Positions 39,305-47,765 of a stretch of DNA of 64,000 nucleotides are shown piece by piece. Under the pieces are notes generated by a model that was given only the letters and a program-made list of their open reading frames with translations, ran no database searches and had not been told where the DNA came from. The DNA is from Geodermatophilus nigrescens. Its GTDB lineage: Bacteria > Actinomycetota > Actinomycetes > Mycobacteriales > Geodermatophilaceae. Location of the stretch: the NCBI RefSeq assembly GCF_900129495.1, contig NZ_FQVX01000002.1, positions 372,001-436,000 of the forward strand, in the 5' to 3' direction. Made by a program: the position numbers and the translations under genes. The first letter of the stretch is position 1; every line of letters begins with the position of its first letter.

Positions 39305-40363
39305 TCAGGCGGGCAGCTCGGTGAGCTCGGGCTTCTCCTCGAGCAGCTGCTCCAGGAGCGAGAGATCGAAGAGGTCCTCGGCCGCGATGTCGATGCCGGC
39401 GGCCTCGAGCGTGGCCATGTTCTGCTCGATGAGCTCGTCGGTGATCGTGAACAGGCCGTTGGCCTCGACGTCGGGCGTGACGATCAGCCCCGCCTGGACC
39501 TCGGACTGCTCGAGCTCCTTGGCCATGTCCAGCTGCAGGTCCGCGCCGTACTCCTCGACCGCCAGGCGGGCGCCCTCGGCCGGGTCGGCCAGCGCGTCCT
39601 GCCAGCCGCGGATCTCGGCCTCCAGGAAGGCCATCACCCGCTCCGGCTCCTCGGCGATCATCCGGTCGGTGGTGATGACCGACTCGGCGACGAAGGGCAG
39701 CCCGTTGTCGGCGAAGGGCAGGTTGGTGACCTCGATGCCCTGCGACTGCACGGTGATCGACTCGTTGGTCAGGTAGGCGAGGAAGCCGTCGACCTCGCCG
39801 TCGATGAGCGGCGCCGGGTCGTACTCGACCGGCACCTTCTCGACATCGGCCGGATCGATGCCGTTGACCTCGAGCAGGGCGTCGAACAGCGTCTCGTTGC
39901 CGCCGGCCTGCACGCCGATGCGCTTGCCCACGAGGTCCTGCGGCGTCGCGATGTTGCCCCCGTCGGCCAGCGACAGGATGGTGAACGGGTTCTTCTGGAA
40001 CTTCGTGCCGACGATCTTGAGCGGCGCGTCCTCCTCGGCGATCACCTGCGCGGTGGAGACGGCGTTGCTCAGGCCGAAGTCGGCGTCCTCGGTGGCCACC
40101 AGGGTCTCGATCGCGCCGGGGCCGGGGTCCATCGTCACCGAGGTGAACCCCGCGTCGGTGTAGTGCCCGTTGGTGTCGGCGAAGAACTCACCGGCGAACT
40201 CGGCGTTCTTGATCCAGGACAGCTGCAGGGTCAGCTCGCCGAGGTCGCCGCCTCCCTCACCGGCGGCCGCGGCGGGCTCGTCGCCGGACCCGCAGGCGGT
40301 GAGCGCCAGGACGGCGGCGGTCAGCAGGGCTCCGGCGCGTGCGGCGCGGCGGGGAAGGGGCAT
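39305..40363 (-). CDS. NMT1/THI5-type substrate-binding lipoprotein
   Basis: A 352-residue secreted protein. The signal peptide ends in LALTAC, with Cys24 as lipidation site. The domain begins [30 protein letters not shown], the NMT1/THI5-like pattern seen in ThiY and RibY-type proteins for pyrimidine precursors and riboflavin. [21 protein letters not shown] and [16 protein letters not shown] line the cleft between the two lobes. It is the first gene of the operon and would deliver the ligand to the permeases. A nitrogen heterocycle is the likely ligand from the family and from the deaminase and oxygenase encoded downstream, but this is inference. Confidence 0.92.
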   Translation of the reverse strand: MPLPRRAARAGALLTAAVLALTACGSGDEPAAAAGEGGGDLGELTLQLSWIKNAEFAGEFFADTNGHYTDAGFTSVTMDPGPGAIETLVATEDADFGLSNAVSTAQVIAEEDAPLKIVGTKFQKNPFTILSLADGGNIATPQDLVGKRIGVQAGGNETLFDALLEVNGIDPADVEKVPVEYDPAPLIDGEVDGFLAYLTNESITVQSQGIEVTNLPFADNGLPFVAESVITTDRMIAEEPERVMAFLEAEIRGWQDALADPAEGARLAVEEYGADLQLDMAKELEQSEVQAGLIVTPDVEANGLFTITDELIEQNMATLEAAGIDIAAEDLFDLSLLEQLLEEKPELTELPA

Positions 40364-40674
40364 GCGGCTCTCCGTCTGTCGCGGGGCGCACCGGCCGGCG
40401 CCCGCTCGGGACGGACGCTAGGAACGGGTCGTTTCGCGGCCGGGCGCGGAGCGTTTCGAGACGGTTAAGACGCGCACCACCCTGCCTGCGGCGTCGTCCC
40501 GGCCGACCGGCCACCGTCCGGCGGCGGTGCGGTCACGCCCCGTGACACGCGCCGGGCGGACGCCGCGGACCACGGGAAACCGGGTGCCGGGCGGGAGCGG
40601 CCGTCGCTAGCGTCCGGGCCGCACCGTCGCCGTCCGGGGTCGCGGGGGCCCCCGGCTCTCCCGGAGGGGTCCCC
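40364..40674. promoter_or_regulatory. divergent promoter region, importer operon and MMPL gene
   Basis: A 311-base gap without a gene. Two CGTTTCG elements (40430-40436 and 40452-40458) are 22 bases apart, two helical turns, on the side of the importer operon and near the AT-richer GACGGTTAAGACG. On the MMPL side a perfect palindrome GTCACG-CCC-CGTGAC lies at 40532-40546, and GGAGGGG precedes the MMPL start. No regulator gene is adjacent for either operon, so the binding proteins are unknown. Confidence 0.6.
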
Positions 40675-42813
40675 GTGGGCAGGTCGTTCGCGTCCCGTGT
40701 CAGCCACCCGCGCCTCAAGTGGGTCGTGCTCGTCGTCTGGCTGGTCCTGGCCGCGGTGTCGGCGCCGCTGGCCGGCCTGCTCCCCGACCAGCAGGAGAAC
40801 GACGTCGCGGCCTGGCTGCCCGCCGAGGCGGAGTCGACCCGGGCGCTGGAGCTGCAGACCGAGCTCGGCTCGGACCCCGACCTCATCCCGGCCGTCGTCG
40901 TCTACGAGCGGGCCGCGGGGCTCACCGCCGAGGACGCCGCCGCCGTGCAGGCCGACGTCGAGGCCCTCGGCGGGCTCGAGGCGCTCGACGGCGAGGTGCT
41001 CGGCCCGATCCCGTCCGAGGACGGCCAGGCGCTGCAGCTGGTCGTGCCGCTGGACGTCGGGCCCGACGGCTGGGAGGCGATCGCGCCGGTCGTCGACGGC
41101 ATCCGCGCCGAGGTCTCCGACGGCCCGTCCGGGCTCGACGCCTACGTCACCGGCCCCGCCGGCAGCGCGGCCGACTCGTCGGAGGCCTTCGCCGGCATCG
41201 ACGGGACGCTGCTGTTCGCGGCCCTCGGCGTCGTCGTCCTGATCCTGCTGCTCACCTACCGCAGCCCGGTGCTGTGGGTGCTGCCGATCTTCTCCGCGGT
41301 GATCGCGCTGTTCTGCTCGCAGGCCGTGGTCTACCTGCTCGCCCGGTACGCCGACCTGACGGTCAACGCGCAGAGCGCGAGCATCCTCACCGTCCTCGTG
41401 GTCGGCGCGGGCACCGACTACGCGCTGCTGCTGGTCGCCCGCTACCGCGAGGAGCTGCGGCTGCACACCGACCGGCACGAGGCGATGACCGAGGCCGTGC
41501 ACCGGGCCGGCCCGGCGGTGCTGGCCAGCGGCGGGACCGTCGTCCTCGGGATGCTGTGCCTGGTCGCGGCGGAGATGAACTCCACCGCGGGCCTCGGCCC
41601 GGTGGCGGCCATCGGCGTCGCGATCACCCTCGTGGTGCTCATGACGCTGCTGCCGGCGCTCCTGGTCATCTGCGGGCGGTGGGTGTTCTGGCCGGTGCGG
41701 CCCACCTTCGGCAGTGCCGAGCCGAGCGCGACCGGGTTCTGGGCGCGGGTGGGCGCGGCGATCCGGCCGCGGCCGCGGGTCACCTGGGTGGTCACGAGCC
41801 TGCTGCTCCTGCTCGCCTGCACCGCCGTCTTCCGCCTGGACCCCAGCGGCCTCACCCAGGCCGAGGGCTTCCGCGGCGAGCCGGAGTCGGTGCAGGGCGA
41901 CGCGGCGGCCGCCCGCCACTTCCCCGCCGTCGCGGGCAACTCCGTCTACGTCGTGACGACGGCGGACTCCGCCCCGGAGGTCGCGGAGACCGTCGCGGCC
42001 GACGACGGCATCGCCGAGGTGCGCGAGCCGCAGGTCGTCCGGGACGACGCACTGGTCGAGGCGTCGCTGGCCGATCCGTTCGACAGCCCGGCGGCCGCGG
42101 ACACCGTCGAGCGGCTGCGGGTGTCGCTGGACGACGCCGGCGACGGGCAGGCTGTCGTCGGCGGCAACACCGCGCTCAACCTCGACGTGCAGACCGCCTC
42201 CCAGCGGGACAACCGGGTGGTCATCCCGCTGATCATGCTCGTGGTGCTCGCCGTGCTCGGGGTGCTGCTGCGGGCGGTCGTGGCGCCGCTGCTGCTCATC
42301 GCCACCGTGGTGCTGAGCTTCGGCGCGGCCCTCGGCCTGAGCGCGCTGCTGTTCGACGCGGTCCTCGGCGTCACCGACACCGACAGCTCGTTCCCGCTGT
42401 TCGTGTTCGTGTTCCTCGTGGCGCTCGGGATCGACTACAACATCTTCCTGATGACCCGGGTGCGGGAGGAGGCCGTCGACCACGGCACCCGGCGCGCCGC
42501 GCTCGTCGGCCTGGCGGCCACCGGCGGGGTGATCACCTCGGCCGGGCTGGTGCTGGCGGCGACGTTCGCGGTGCTCGGCACCCTGCCGCTGACGTTCCTC
42601 ACCCAGCTGGGCATCGCCGTCGCGCTGGGCGTGCTGCTGGACACGATCATCGTGCGCTCGGTGCTGGTCACGGCGCTCACGCTCGACGTCGGCCGGTGGA
42701 TGTGGTGGCCCTCCCGGCTGGCGCGGCGGCCCGACGAGCACCCGGACGGGGCCGACGTGCCGCCCGGTGGTGCGGCGGTGCCGGCCGAGCCGGGCACGCC
42801 GGTGCGCACCTGA
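40675..42813 (+). CDS. MMPL-family RND transporter
   Basis: A 712-residue membrane protein with the two-fold repeated MMPL layout: one helix (about 16-37), a periplasmic domain with DQQENDVAAWLPAEAESTRA, then five helices, and the same again after RPRPRVTWVVTSLLLLLACTAVF. The conserved GAGTDYALLLVARYREE and its counterpart ALGIDYNIFLMTRVREE carry the Asp-Tyr pairs that relay protons. These proteins export lipids, glycolipids or drugs in actinobacteria. The product is short and lacks the long C-terminal extension of mycobacterial MmpL3. No lipid-synthesis gene is coupled, although an acyltransferase and a patatin lipase follow convergently. The GTG start has a strong GGAGGGG site. Confidence 0.92.
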   Translation: MGRSFASRVSHPRLKWVVLVVWLVLAAVSAPLAGLLPDQQENDVAAWLPAEAESTRALELQTELGSDPDLIPAVVVYERAAGLTAEDAAAVQADVEALGGLEALDGEVLGPIPSEDGQALQLVVPLDVGPDGWEAIAPVVDGIRAEVSDGPSGLDAYVTGPAGSAADSSEAFAGIDGTLLFAALGVVVLILLLTYRSPVLWVLPIFSAVIALFCSQAVVYLLARYADLTVNAQSASILTVLVVGAGTDYALLLVARYREELRLHTDRHEAMTEAVHRAGPAVLASGGTVVLGMLCLVAAEMNSTAGLGPVAAIGVAITLVVLMTLLPALLVICGRWVFWPVRPTFGSAEPSATGFWARVGAAIRPRPRVTWVVTSLLLLLACTAVFRLDPSGLTQAEGFRGEPESVQGDAAAARHFPAVAGNSVYVVTTADSAPEVAETVAADDGIAEVREPQVVRDDALVEASLADPFDSPAAADTVERLRVSLDDAGDGQAVVGGNTALNLDVQTASQRDNRVVIPLIMLVVLAVLGVLLRAVVAPLLLIATVVLSFGAALGLSALLFDAVLGVTDTDSSFPLFVFVFLVALGIDYNIFLMTRVREEAVDHGTRRAALVGLAATGGVITSAGLVLAATFAVLGTLPLTFLTQLGIAVALGVLLDTIIVRSVLVTALTLDVGRWMWWPSRLARRPDEHPDGADVPPGGAAVPAEPGTPVRT

Positions 42814-42821
42814 CGCCCGGG

Positions 42822-42848
42822 CGGCCGGCGGGACTCCCCCGCCGGCCG
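42822..42848. terminator. bidirectional hairpin, MMPL and acyltransferase genes
   Basis: CGGCCGGCGGG pairs with CCCGCCGGCCG over 11 bp around a 5-base loop. It lies between the stops of the two convergent genes and just before the acyltransferase stop. Confidence 0.8.
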
Positions 42849-42849
42849 G

Positions 42850-43887
42850 TCAGCGGCCGGTGTCCTCGGCCGCCGAGGTGGTGGTGATCCAGGCGTCGAT
42901 GGTCTCCCACCAGCGGTAGAGCCAGTCGGTGAGCTCGGCCTCCCCGCGCGGCACCTCGGCGGCCGGGACGAACCACCAGCGCAGGTGCAGCGTCTTGTCC
43001 ATGGGCAGCTCGCGCCAGACGTCGCGGACGCTGTCGAGGTGCTCCAGGCCGGTGTGCGCGACCAGGACGACGTCGGCGTGCGGTGCCGCCTGCAGCGCCG
43101 CGACGACGCCGCCGGGACGCGGCGGCAGCACGTGCCGCAGGGCCTCCGCGCGGCGCGCCGCCGCCACCAGCCCGCGGTCGCGCAGCCGCTGGATGGCCCG
43201 CAGCCGCCGCCCCGGGGTGGCGTTCGCGCCCTCCGGGAAGATCAGCAGCGCGTCCTCTTCGCCCAGGTCGCGGGCGAGGTCGGCGATCGCCCGCTCCGCG
43301 CGCTCGCCGGCACCCGGCCCCGCGGAGACGAAGGAGTTGGGCAGCCGGTTGAGGAAGGTGTCGATGAGCGGGTCGAGCTGGAGGGTGTCCTTGAGGACGA
43401 TCCGCGGCTGGCGCAGGTGGTCGCGGTTCATCAGCGTGTTGACCAGCAGGAACGAGTCGCCCGGCCCGGCGTGGCGGGACAGCACGACCATGGCGTTGGT
43501 GGAGCCGGGCACACCGTCGTCGAGGGGTGACCAGGACTCGCCGTCGGTGACCAGCCGCAGGGCGAACAGCCGCTGCGCGGCGCGCATGACGACGTCGAGG
43601 AGGATCCTCAGCACGGTGTAGTGCGCCGCCCGCCACCCCCGGGCGCGCACGGCCCGGCCGGCGCCACCGGCCACCCACAGCACCGCGGCGGCGGCCAGGC
43701 CGGCCACCTCCATCGCCAGGTAGACCAGCGCGAACGCGAGCAGCCGCAGCGCCCGCAGCCGGCCGGGCAGGAAGAACGAGGCCACCAGCGCGACGACGGC
43801 GAGCACCGGCAGCAGGACGACGCCGGCGACGAGCAGGCCGAGCAGGACCGGGCCGGCCACCCGGCGCACGGGGCGCGGCGGCAGCAC
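42850..43887 (-). CDS. phospholipid/glycerol acyltransferase (PlsC-like)
   Basis: A 345-residue membrane-bound acyltransferase. Two N-terminal helices (about residues 13-40 and 47-73) anchor it. The catalytic motif HX4D is in VLSRHAGPGDSFLL; the second conserved block is FPEGANATPGRR, which binds glycerol phosphate. Between them IVLKDTLQLDPLIDTFLNRLPNSFVSAG fits the family. It probably acylates lysophosphatidic acid or a related lipid. The GTG start lies two bases after the stop of the patatin gene, so the two are cotranscribed and may remodel membrane lipids together, one cleaving and one adding acyl chains. Confidence 0.88.
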   Translation of the reverse strand: MLPPRPVRRVAGPVLLGLLVAGVVLLPVLAVVALVASFFLPGRLRALRLLAFALVYLAMEVAGLAAAAVLWVAGGAGRAVRARGWRAAHYTVLRILLDVVMRAAQRLFALRLVTDGESWSPLDDGVPGSTNAMVVLSRHAGPGDSFLLVNTLMNRDHLRQPRIVLKDTLQLDPLIDTFLNRLPNSFVSAGPGAGERAERAIADLARDLGEEDALLIFPEGANATPGRRLRAIQRLRDRGLVAAARRAEALRHVLPPRPGGVVAALQAAPHADVVLVAHTGLEHLDSVRDVWRELPMDKTLHLRWWFVPAAEVPRGEAELTDWLYRWWETIDAWITTTSAAEDTGR

Positions 43888-43888
43888 G

Positions 43889-44770
43889 TCAGGCCTCCCC
43901 GGGGGTGGTTCGCGCCAGGGACCCGGCCGCGGCGGCGCGGGCCCGCTCGATGCGCTCGGGCACCGCCGAGAAGTCGCGGTAGCGCAGGTTGGCCGCGCCG
44001 GGCGGGGCGTCGTCGCCGGCGGGCAGCACGTGCACCGTCACCCCGGGCGGCAGGGCGGCGAGGTCGGCGGAGTAGCGGTGCCGGCGGGCGATCTCGAAGG
44101 CCACCGTGGCCACCTCCCAGGGCCGTGTGGGCGGGCGCAGCGGGCGGTCGACCCGGCCGACGTGCAGCACGTAGACCGTCCGCGCGCCCAGGGCGACGGC
44201 CCGGCCGACGGGGATGCTGTGCACCAGCCCGCCGTCGAGGTGGTGCTCGCCGTCGATCTCCACCGGCGGCAGCAGGCCGGGCACGGCGCAGGAGGCGAGG
44301 ACGGCGTCGACCAGCGGGCCGTCGGTGAACCACCGCTCGGCGGCCCGCTCGATGCTGGCCGCGACGCACTGGAACGGCACCCGCAGCGCGGCGAAGTCGG
44401 CCGGCAGGGAGGACTCGAGCAGCTCGCGCAGCGGCTCGCGCGGGTGCAGGTGGGTGCGGGTGCGCACCAGCGTGCCGACGCGGGCGACCACCGACCCGGC
44501 GAACACCCGCTTCGAGGCCAGCTCCTCCCAGACCGCGCGCAGGCGGCCGACGGCGTCCGGCGTGGGGTCGGCGGCCACGAACGCGCCGTTGACCGCGCCC
44601 ACCGAGGTGCCGACGACCAGGTCGGGCCGGATGCCGGCGTCGAACAGGGCCTGCAGCATGCCGACCTCGGCGGCGCCGAGCACTCCCCCGCCGCCCAGCA
44701 CGAACGCGGTGCCGCCCCGCTCGTCCGGGCGCTCGGACGGGCGCTCGGACGGCGACTCGGGAGGGGGCAC
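43889..44770 (-). CDS. patatin-like phospholipase
   Basis: A 293-residue lipase. The oxyanion loop is FVLGGGGVLGAAEVGMLQAL, the nucleophile Ser lies in GTSVGAVNGAFV and the catalytic Asp in LDGGLVHSIPVG. The segment LLESSLPADFAALRVPFQCVAAS follows the family. The first 18 residues (PPPESPSERPSERPDERGG) are low-complexity. There is no signal peptide, so it is cytoplasmic or membrane-associated, as in RssA-like proteins. It forms an operon with the PlsC-like acyltransferase. A hairpin upstream separates it from the TIM-barrel gene. Confidence 0.9.
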   Translation of the reverse strand: MPPPESPSERPSERPDERGGTAFVLGGGGVLGAAEVGMLQALFDAGIRPDLVVGTSVGAVNGAFVAADPTPDAVGRLRAVWEELASKRVFAGSVVARVGTLVRTRTHLHPREPLRELLESSLPADFAALRVPFQCVAASIERAAERWFTDGPLVDAVLASCAVPGLLPPVEIDGEHHLDGGLVHSIPVGRAVALGARTVYVLHVGRVDRPLRPPTRPWEVATVAFEIARRHRYSADLAALPPGVTVHVLPAGDDAPPGAANLRYRDFSAVPERIERARAAAAGSLARTTPGEA

Positions 44771-44803
44771 GGCCGCATGCTGCCACCGCCCCCGGACGCG
44801 CGA

Positions 44804-44837
44804 GGGGGCGGCCCCGAAGAATCCCGGGACCGCCCCC
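44804..44837 (-). terminator. hairpin after the TIM-barrel gene
   Basis: GGGGGCGG pairs with CCGCCCCC and, after one mismatch, CCCG with CGGG; the loop is 8 bases. It begins 20 bases past the stop of the minus-strand TIM-barrel gene and lies before the patatin start. Confidence 0.75.
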
Positions 44838-44857
44838 GACGAGCGGAGTGCTGTGCG

Positions 44858-45802
44858 TCAGTAGGTGGTGCAGGTGAGGTAGGCCAGGCCCTCCTCGGCC
44901 GCCTCGAACGGGTCGAAGGTCGGGTCACCGAAGCGCGGGTCGTGCTCGACGACGAAGTAGCGGGTGCTGCCGCCGCCCGCCGCGAAGATCGACGGGAAGT
45001 CGATGTCCCCGCGCCCGACGATCTCGATCCGCCGGTTCAGCTCGGCGTTGAGGTCCTTGACGTGGAACAGCTGGATCCGGTTGCCGTACTCCTCGACCAC
45101 GTCGACCGGGTCGAGCCCCGCGTAGGCCACCCAGTACAGGTCGAGCTGCGAGACGACGTTCTTCTTCTGCGTGTACTGCATCAGGATGTCGAAGGCGGTG
45201 CGGTCGCCGAAGACCCGCGTGAACTCGAAGTCGTGGTTGTGGATCATCAGCGTCTGGCCGGCCTTGCGCGCCTGCTCGCCCACGGCGTCGAGGTACCGCG
45301 CGTAGGCGACCCAGTCGGCCTCGGTCGGCAGCGGCTGCATCCACGGGGCACCCGCGCTGCTGCCGGACCCGAAGTACTTGATGCCCAGGACGCGGTTCTC
45401 CTCGAGGATCCGCGCGATGTCGGCCGGGGCGGTGTGGGTGCCGACGTCGACGTGCCGGGCCGACGCCTTGAGCCCGTACTCGTCGAGCAGGGCCCGGTAC
45501 TCCTCGGCGGACCAGCCGCTGAGCGTGAACGGCTCGACGTTGCGGTAGCCCATCTCGGCCAGCTGCCGCAGGACCTCCTCGTGCCGCGCCTGCTCACCGG
45601 CGCCCCCGCCGATGTAGCCGGCGAACGTGTAGAGCTGGACGGAGATCTTGCTCAGCGGCACGCCGCGGCCGGCGCAGTCGGACGCGCCGGGCGACGTCGT
45701 CGGTGGCGCGGCGGTGGCGGTGCCGGCCAGGCCGATGAACAGCACGGCGGACAGGGCGGCCAGGAGCACGGCGCGGGCCGTGGACCGGAGACTTCTCTTC
45801 AC
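44858..45802 (-). CDS. secreted sugar phosphate isomerase/epimerase-like TIM barrel
   Basis: A 314-residue protein with an N-terminal signal peptide (positively charged start, then AVLLAALSAVLFIGLAGTATA, likely cut after ATA). The mature part is a xylose-isomerase-like TIM barrel: SVQLYTFAGYI, EMGYRNVEPFTL, QTLMIHNHDFEFTRV, VVSQLDLYWVAYAG, IQLFHVKDLN and YFVVEHD. The metal ligands (Glu, Asp, His, Glu) appear in these strands. Cytoplasmic relatives isomerise or dehydrate sugars and inositols; an exported form is unusual and may act on extracellular sugars. There is no lipobox, so it is probably free in the periplasm or medium. A GTG start is used with a weak ribosome site. Single-gene unit. 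Confidence 0.85.
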   Translation of the reverse strand: MKRSLRSTARAVLLAALSAVLFIGLAGTATAAPPTTSPGASDCAGRGVPLSKISVQLYTFAGYIGGGAGEQARHEEVLRQLAEMGYRNVEPFTLSGWSAEEYRALLDEYGLKASARHVDVGTHTAPADIARILEENRVLGIKYFGSGSSAGAPWMQPLPTEADWVAYARYLDAVGEQARKAGQTLMIHNHDFEFTRVFGDRTAFDILMQYTQKKNVVSQLDLYWVAYAGLDPVDVVEEYGNRIQLFHVKDLNAELNRRIEIVGRGDIDFPSIFAAGGGSTRYFVVEHDPRFGDPTFDPFEAAEEGLAYLTCTTY

Positions 45803-45924
45803 CTCGGGTGGATCCCTCTCGACGGGTGCAACGGTGCACGTCGTCGCTCGCGGAGCCGACGTCCCGCGCACCCGGGCACCTCGGCCGAGGCGCCCGGGCG
45901 GCGGGGTGTCGTCCCCGTCCGCGA

Positions 45925-45941
45925 GTGGGGCTGTGCCCCAC
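45925..45941. promoter_or_regulatory. palindrome GTGGGGC-TGT-GCCCCAC
   Basis: Perfect 7-base arms with a 3-base spacer in the 277-base divergent gap between the TIM-barrel and AlkD-like genes. It could be an operator or a leader hairpin. A second, shorter inverted repeat with TGCA arms lies near 45827. Nothing else was seen in the gap. Confidence 0.5.
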
Positions 45942-46079
45942 GTCACCGAACCTAGCGACACTTGTGCGCTCGCGAAAGCAGAAGTCCGTCATGGCTGCGC
46001 ACAACCAGGCTGCGCCGATGAGTCCGGGGTCCTGGTGGGGTCGTTCCCGGCGTCGATCCGCGACGAGAGGAGGCCCCGG

Positions 46080-46787
46080 GTGGGCGAGCGTGCGCCGGCC
46101 ACCGCCGGGGAGTTCCTGGCGGCGGTCCACCGGGCCGCCGCACCGGCCGAGCTGCCCGTCCTCCGGCGGCGGCTGGGCCCGGACGACGACGCCGTCGGCA
46201 TCCGGATGCGCGACCTCTTCGACCTGGCCCGGGCGGCCGCGGACATGCCGCTCGACGAGGTGGCCGTCCTGTTGGCCTCCCCGCTGTACGAGGCCCGGAT
46301 GGGCGCCCTCTGCGTGCTCGACGTCCGCGCGCGCAGGCGGGACACCGACGACGCGCAGCGCCGGCGGCTGTACGACCTGTACCTCAGCCGGCACGACCGG
46401 ATCACGACCTGGGACATGGTCGACCGGGCCGCGCCGAGCGTCGTGGGCCGGTACCTGCTCGGCCGGTCCCCCGCGCCGCTGCACGGGCTGGCGGCCGCGG
46501 CCGACCCGCTGCGCCGGCGGACCGCCGTGACCGCGCCGCTCGCCTTCGTCCGCTGGGGCGACGACGCCGCGCTGGCCGAGGTGTTCCCGCTGGCGGCCGT
46601 GCTCGCCGGCGATCCCGACCCGCTCGTGCACAAGGCGGTCGGCATCCTGCTCGAGCACGCCGGCGGGCGCGATCCGGAGGCCGTGGCCGCGTTCGTCGCC
46701 GAGCACCGCGGGTCGATGCCGCGGCACGCGCTGCGCACCGCCGTCGCGAAGCTCGACGCCGCCGAGCGGGGGCGGCTGCTCGGCTGA
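46080..46787 (+). CDS. AlkD-like DNA alkylation repair protein
   Basis: A 235-residue all-helical HEAT-repeat protein. The landmarks of the AlkD family are present: IRMRDLFDLARAAADMPLDEVAVLLASPLYEARMGALCVLDVRAR, then RRRLYDLYLSRHDRITTWDMVDRAAPSVVGRYLLG, where Trp and Asp of TTWDMVD match the residues that contact alkylated bases, and EHRGSMPRHALRTAVAKLD at the end. AlkD enzymes excise positively charged N3- and N7-alkylated purines without flipping the base. The GTG start has GAGAGGAGG upstream. It stands alone, divergent from the TIM-barrel gene, 54 bases before a hydrolase gene that may be cotranscribed. Confidence 0.87.
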   Translation: MGERAPATAGEFLAAVHRAAAPAELPVLRRRLGPDDDAVGIRMRDLFDLARAAADMPLDEVAVLLASPLYEARMGALCVLDVRARRRDTDDAQRRRLYDLYLSRHDRITTWDMVDRAAPSVVGRYLLGRSPAPLHGLAAAADPLRRRTAVTAPLAFVRWGDDAALAEVFPLAAVLAGDPDPLVHKAVGILLEHAGGRDPEAVAAFVAEHRGSMPRHALRTAVAKLDAAERGRLLG

Positions 46788-46841
46788 CGGCGGCCCCCCG
46801 GATGATCGGCGGGCCGACCGCCGCACCCCGAGGAGCCGCCG

Positions 46842-47711
46842 ATGTCCGCCGCCACCGAGACCGGCGCCGCCCCCGCCTGGTTCGCGGCCGCGCTCGCGCA
46901 GGCACCCGAGCGGCGGGAGGTCGAGGTCGACGGCACGCCCGTGCGCTACCGGGCGTGGGGCGAGGCCGGGCGTCCCGGGCTGGTGCTGGTGCACGGCGGC
47001 GCGGCCCACTCGGGCTGGTGGGACCACGTCGCCCCGCAGCTGCACTCGCACCGGGTGGTGGCCCTGGACCTCAGCGGCCACGGCGACAGCGGCCGCCGCG
47101 CCGCGTACGACATGGGCACGTGGGCGCGGGAGGTCGTGGCCGTGGCGGACGCCGAGCGCCTCTCCCGGCCCGTCGTCCTCGGGCACAGCATGGGTGGCTG
47201 GGTGTCCCTCGTGGTCGGCGTGGAGCACCCGGACGCCGTCGCCGGCGTCGCGGTCATCGACTCACCCCTGGTGCGCCGGCCGCCGGAGGAGGAGCAGCTG
47301 CGCGACCGGCGCCGGCCGCACCGCACCTACCCGACCGTCGAGGAGGCCGTCGGGCGGTTCCGCACCGTCCCGGCGCAGGACGTGCTGCTCCCCTACGTGC
47401 GCGAGCACGTGGCGGCCGACTCGCTGCGCCGGGACGGCGACGGGTGGACCTGGAAGTTCGACCCGCAGCTGTGGGGCTCCCCGCCGCTGCTCACCGAGCT
47501 GCTGCCGCGGCTGACCGTCCCGGCGGCGCTGTTCCGCTGCGAGAAGGGGCTCGTGGACCCGCGGATGGCCGCCGAGATGGCGGCCCTGGTGCCCGGCGGC
47601 CTGCCGGTCGTCGACCTGCCCGACGCCGGGCACCACCCGATGCTCGACCGCCCGCTCGCGCTGGTCACCGGGATCCGCACCCTGCTCGCGTTCTGGCCGC
47701 ACCCCGCCTGA
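46842..47711 (+). CDS. alpha/beta hydrolase
   Basis: A 289-residue hydrolase. LVLVHGGAAHSGWWDHVAPQL is the oxyanion region, VVALDLSGHGDSGRR the second landmark, LGHSMGGWVSLVVG contains the nucleophile Ser (GHSMGG), and the catalytic His is in AGHHPMLDRP. The acid is probably the Asp at VIDSP or later. The pattern fits haloperoxidase/epoxide hydrolase-like proteins; the substrate is not apparent. The ATG follows GAGGAGCCGCC. It may be transcribed with the AlkD-like gene. Confidence 0.85.
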   Translation: MSAATETGAAPAWFAAALAQAPERREVEVDGTPVRYRAWGEAGRPGLVLVHGGAAHSGWWDHVAPQLHSHRVVALDLSGHGDSGRRAAYDMGTWAREVVAVADAERLSRPVVLGHSMGGWVSLVVGVEHPDAVAGVAVIDSPLVRRPPEEEQLRDRRRPHRTYPTVEEAVGRFRTVPAQDVLLPYVREHVAADSLRRDGDGWTWKFDPQLWGSPPLLTELLPRLTVPAALFRCEKGLVDPRMAAEMAALVPGGLPVVDLPDAGHHPMLDRPLALVTGIRTLLAFWPHPA

Positions 47712-47765
47712 GGGCCGGTTCGGGCAGCACGTGGTGACCTGCGCCGGACCGACGTCCTGGCGCGG

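Noticed and set aside
44030-45955. A 641-codon plus-strand frame over the patatin and TIM-barrel genes
   Set aside because: The minus-strand products carry clear patatin and TIM-barrel motifs with a signal peptide; the plus-strand translation is repetitive Gly/Arg/Val/Asp sequence without domain pattern.
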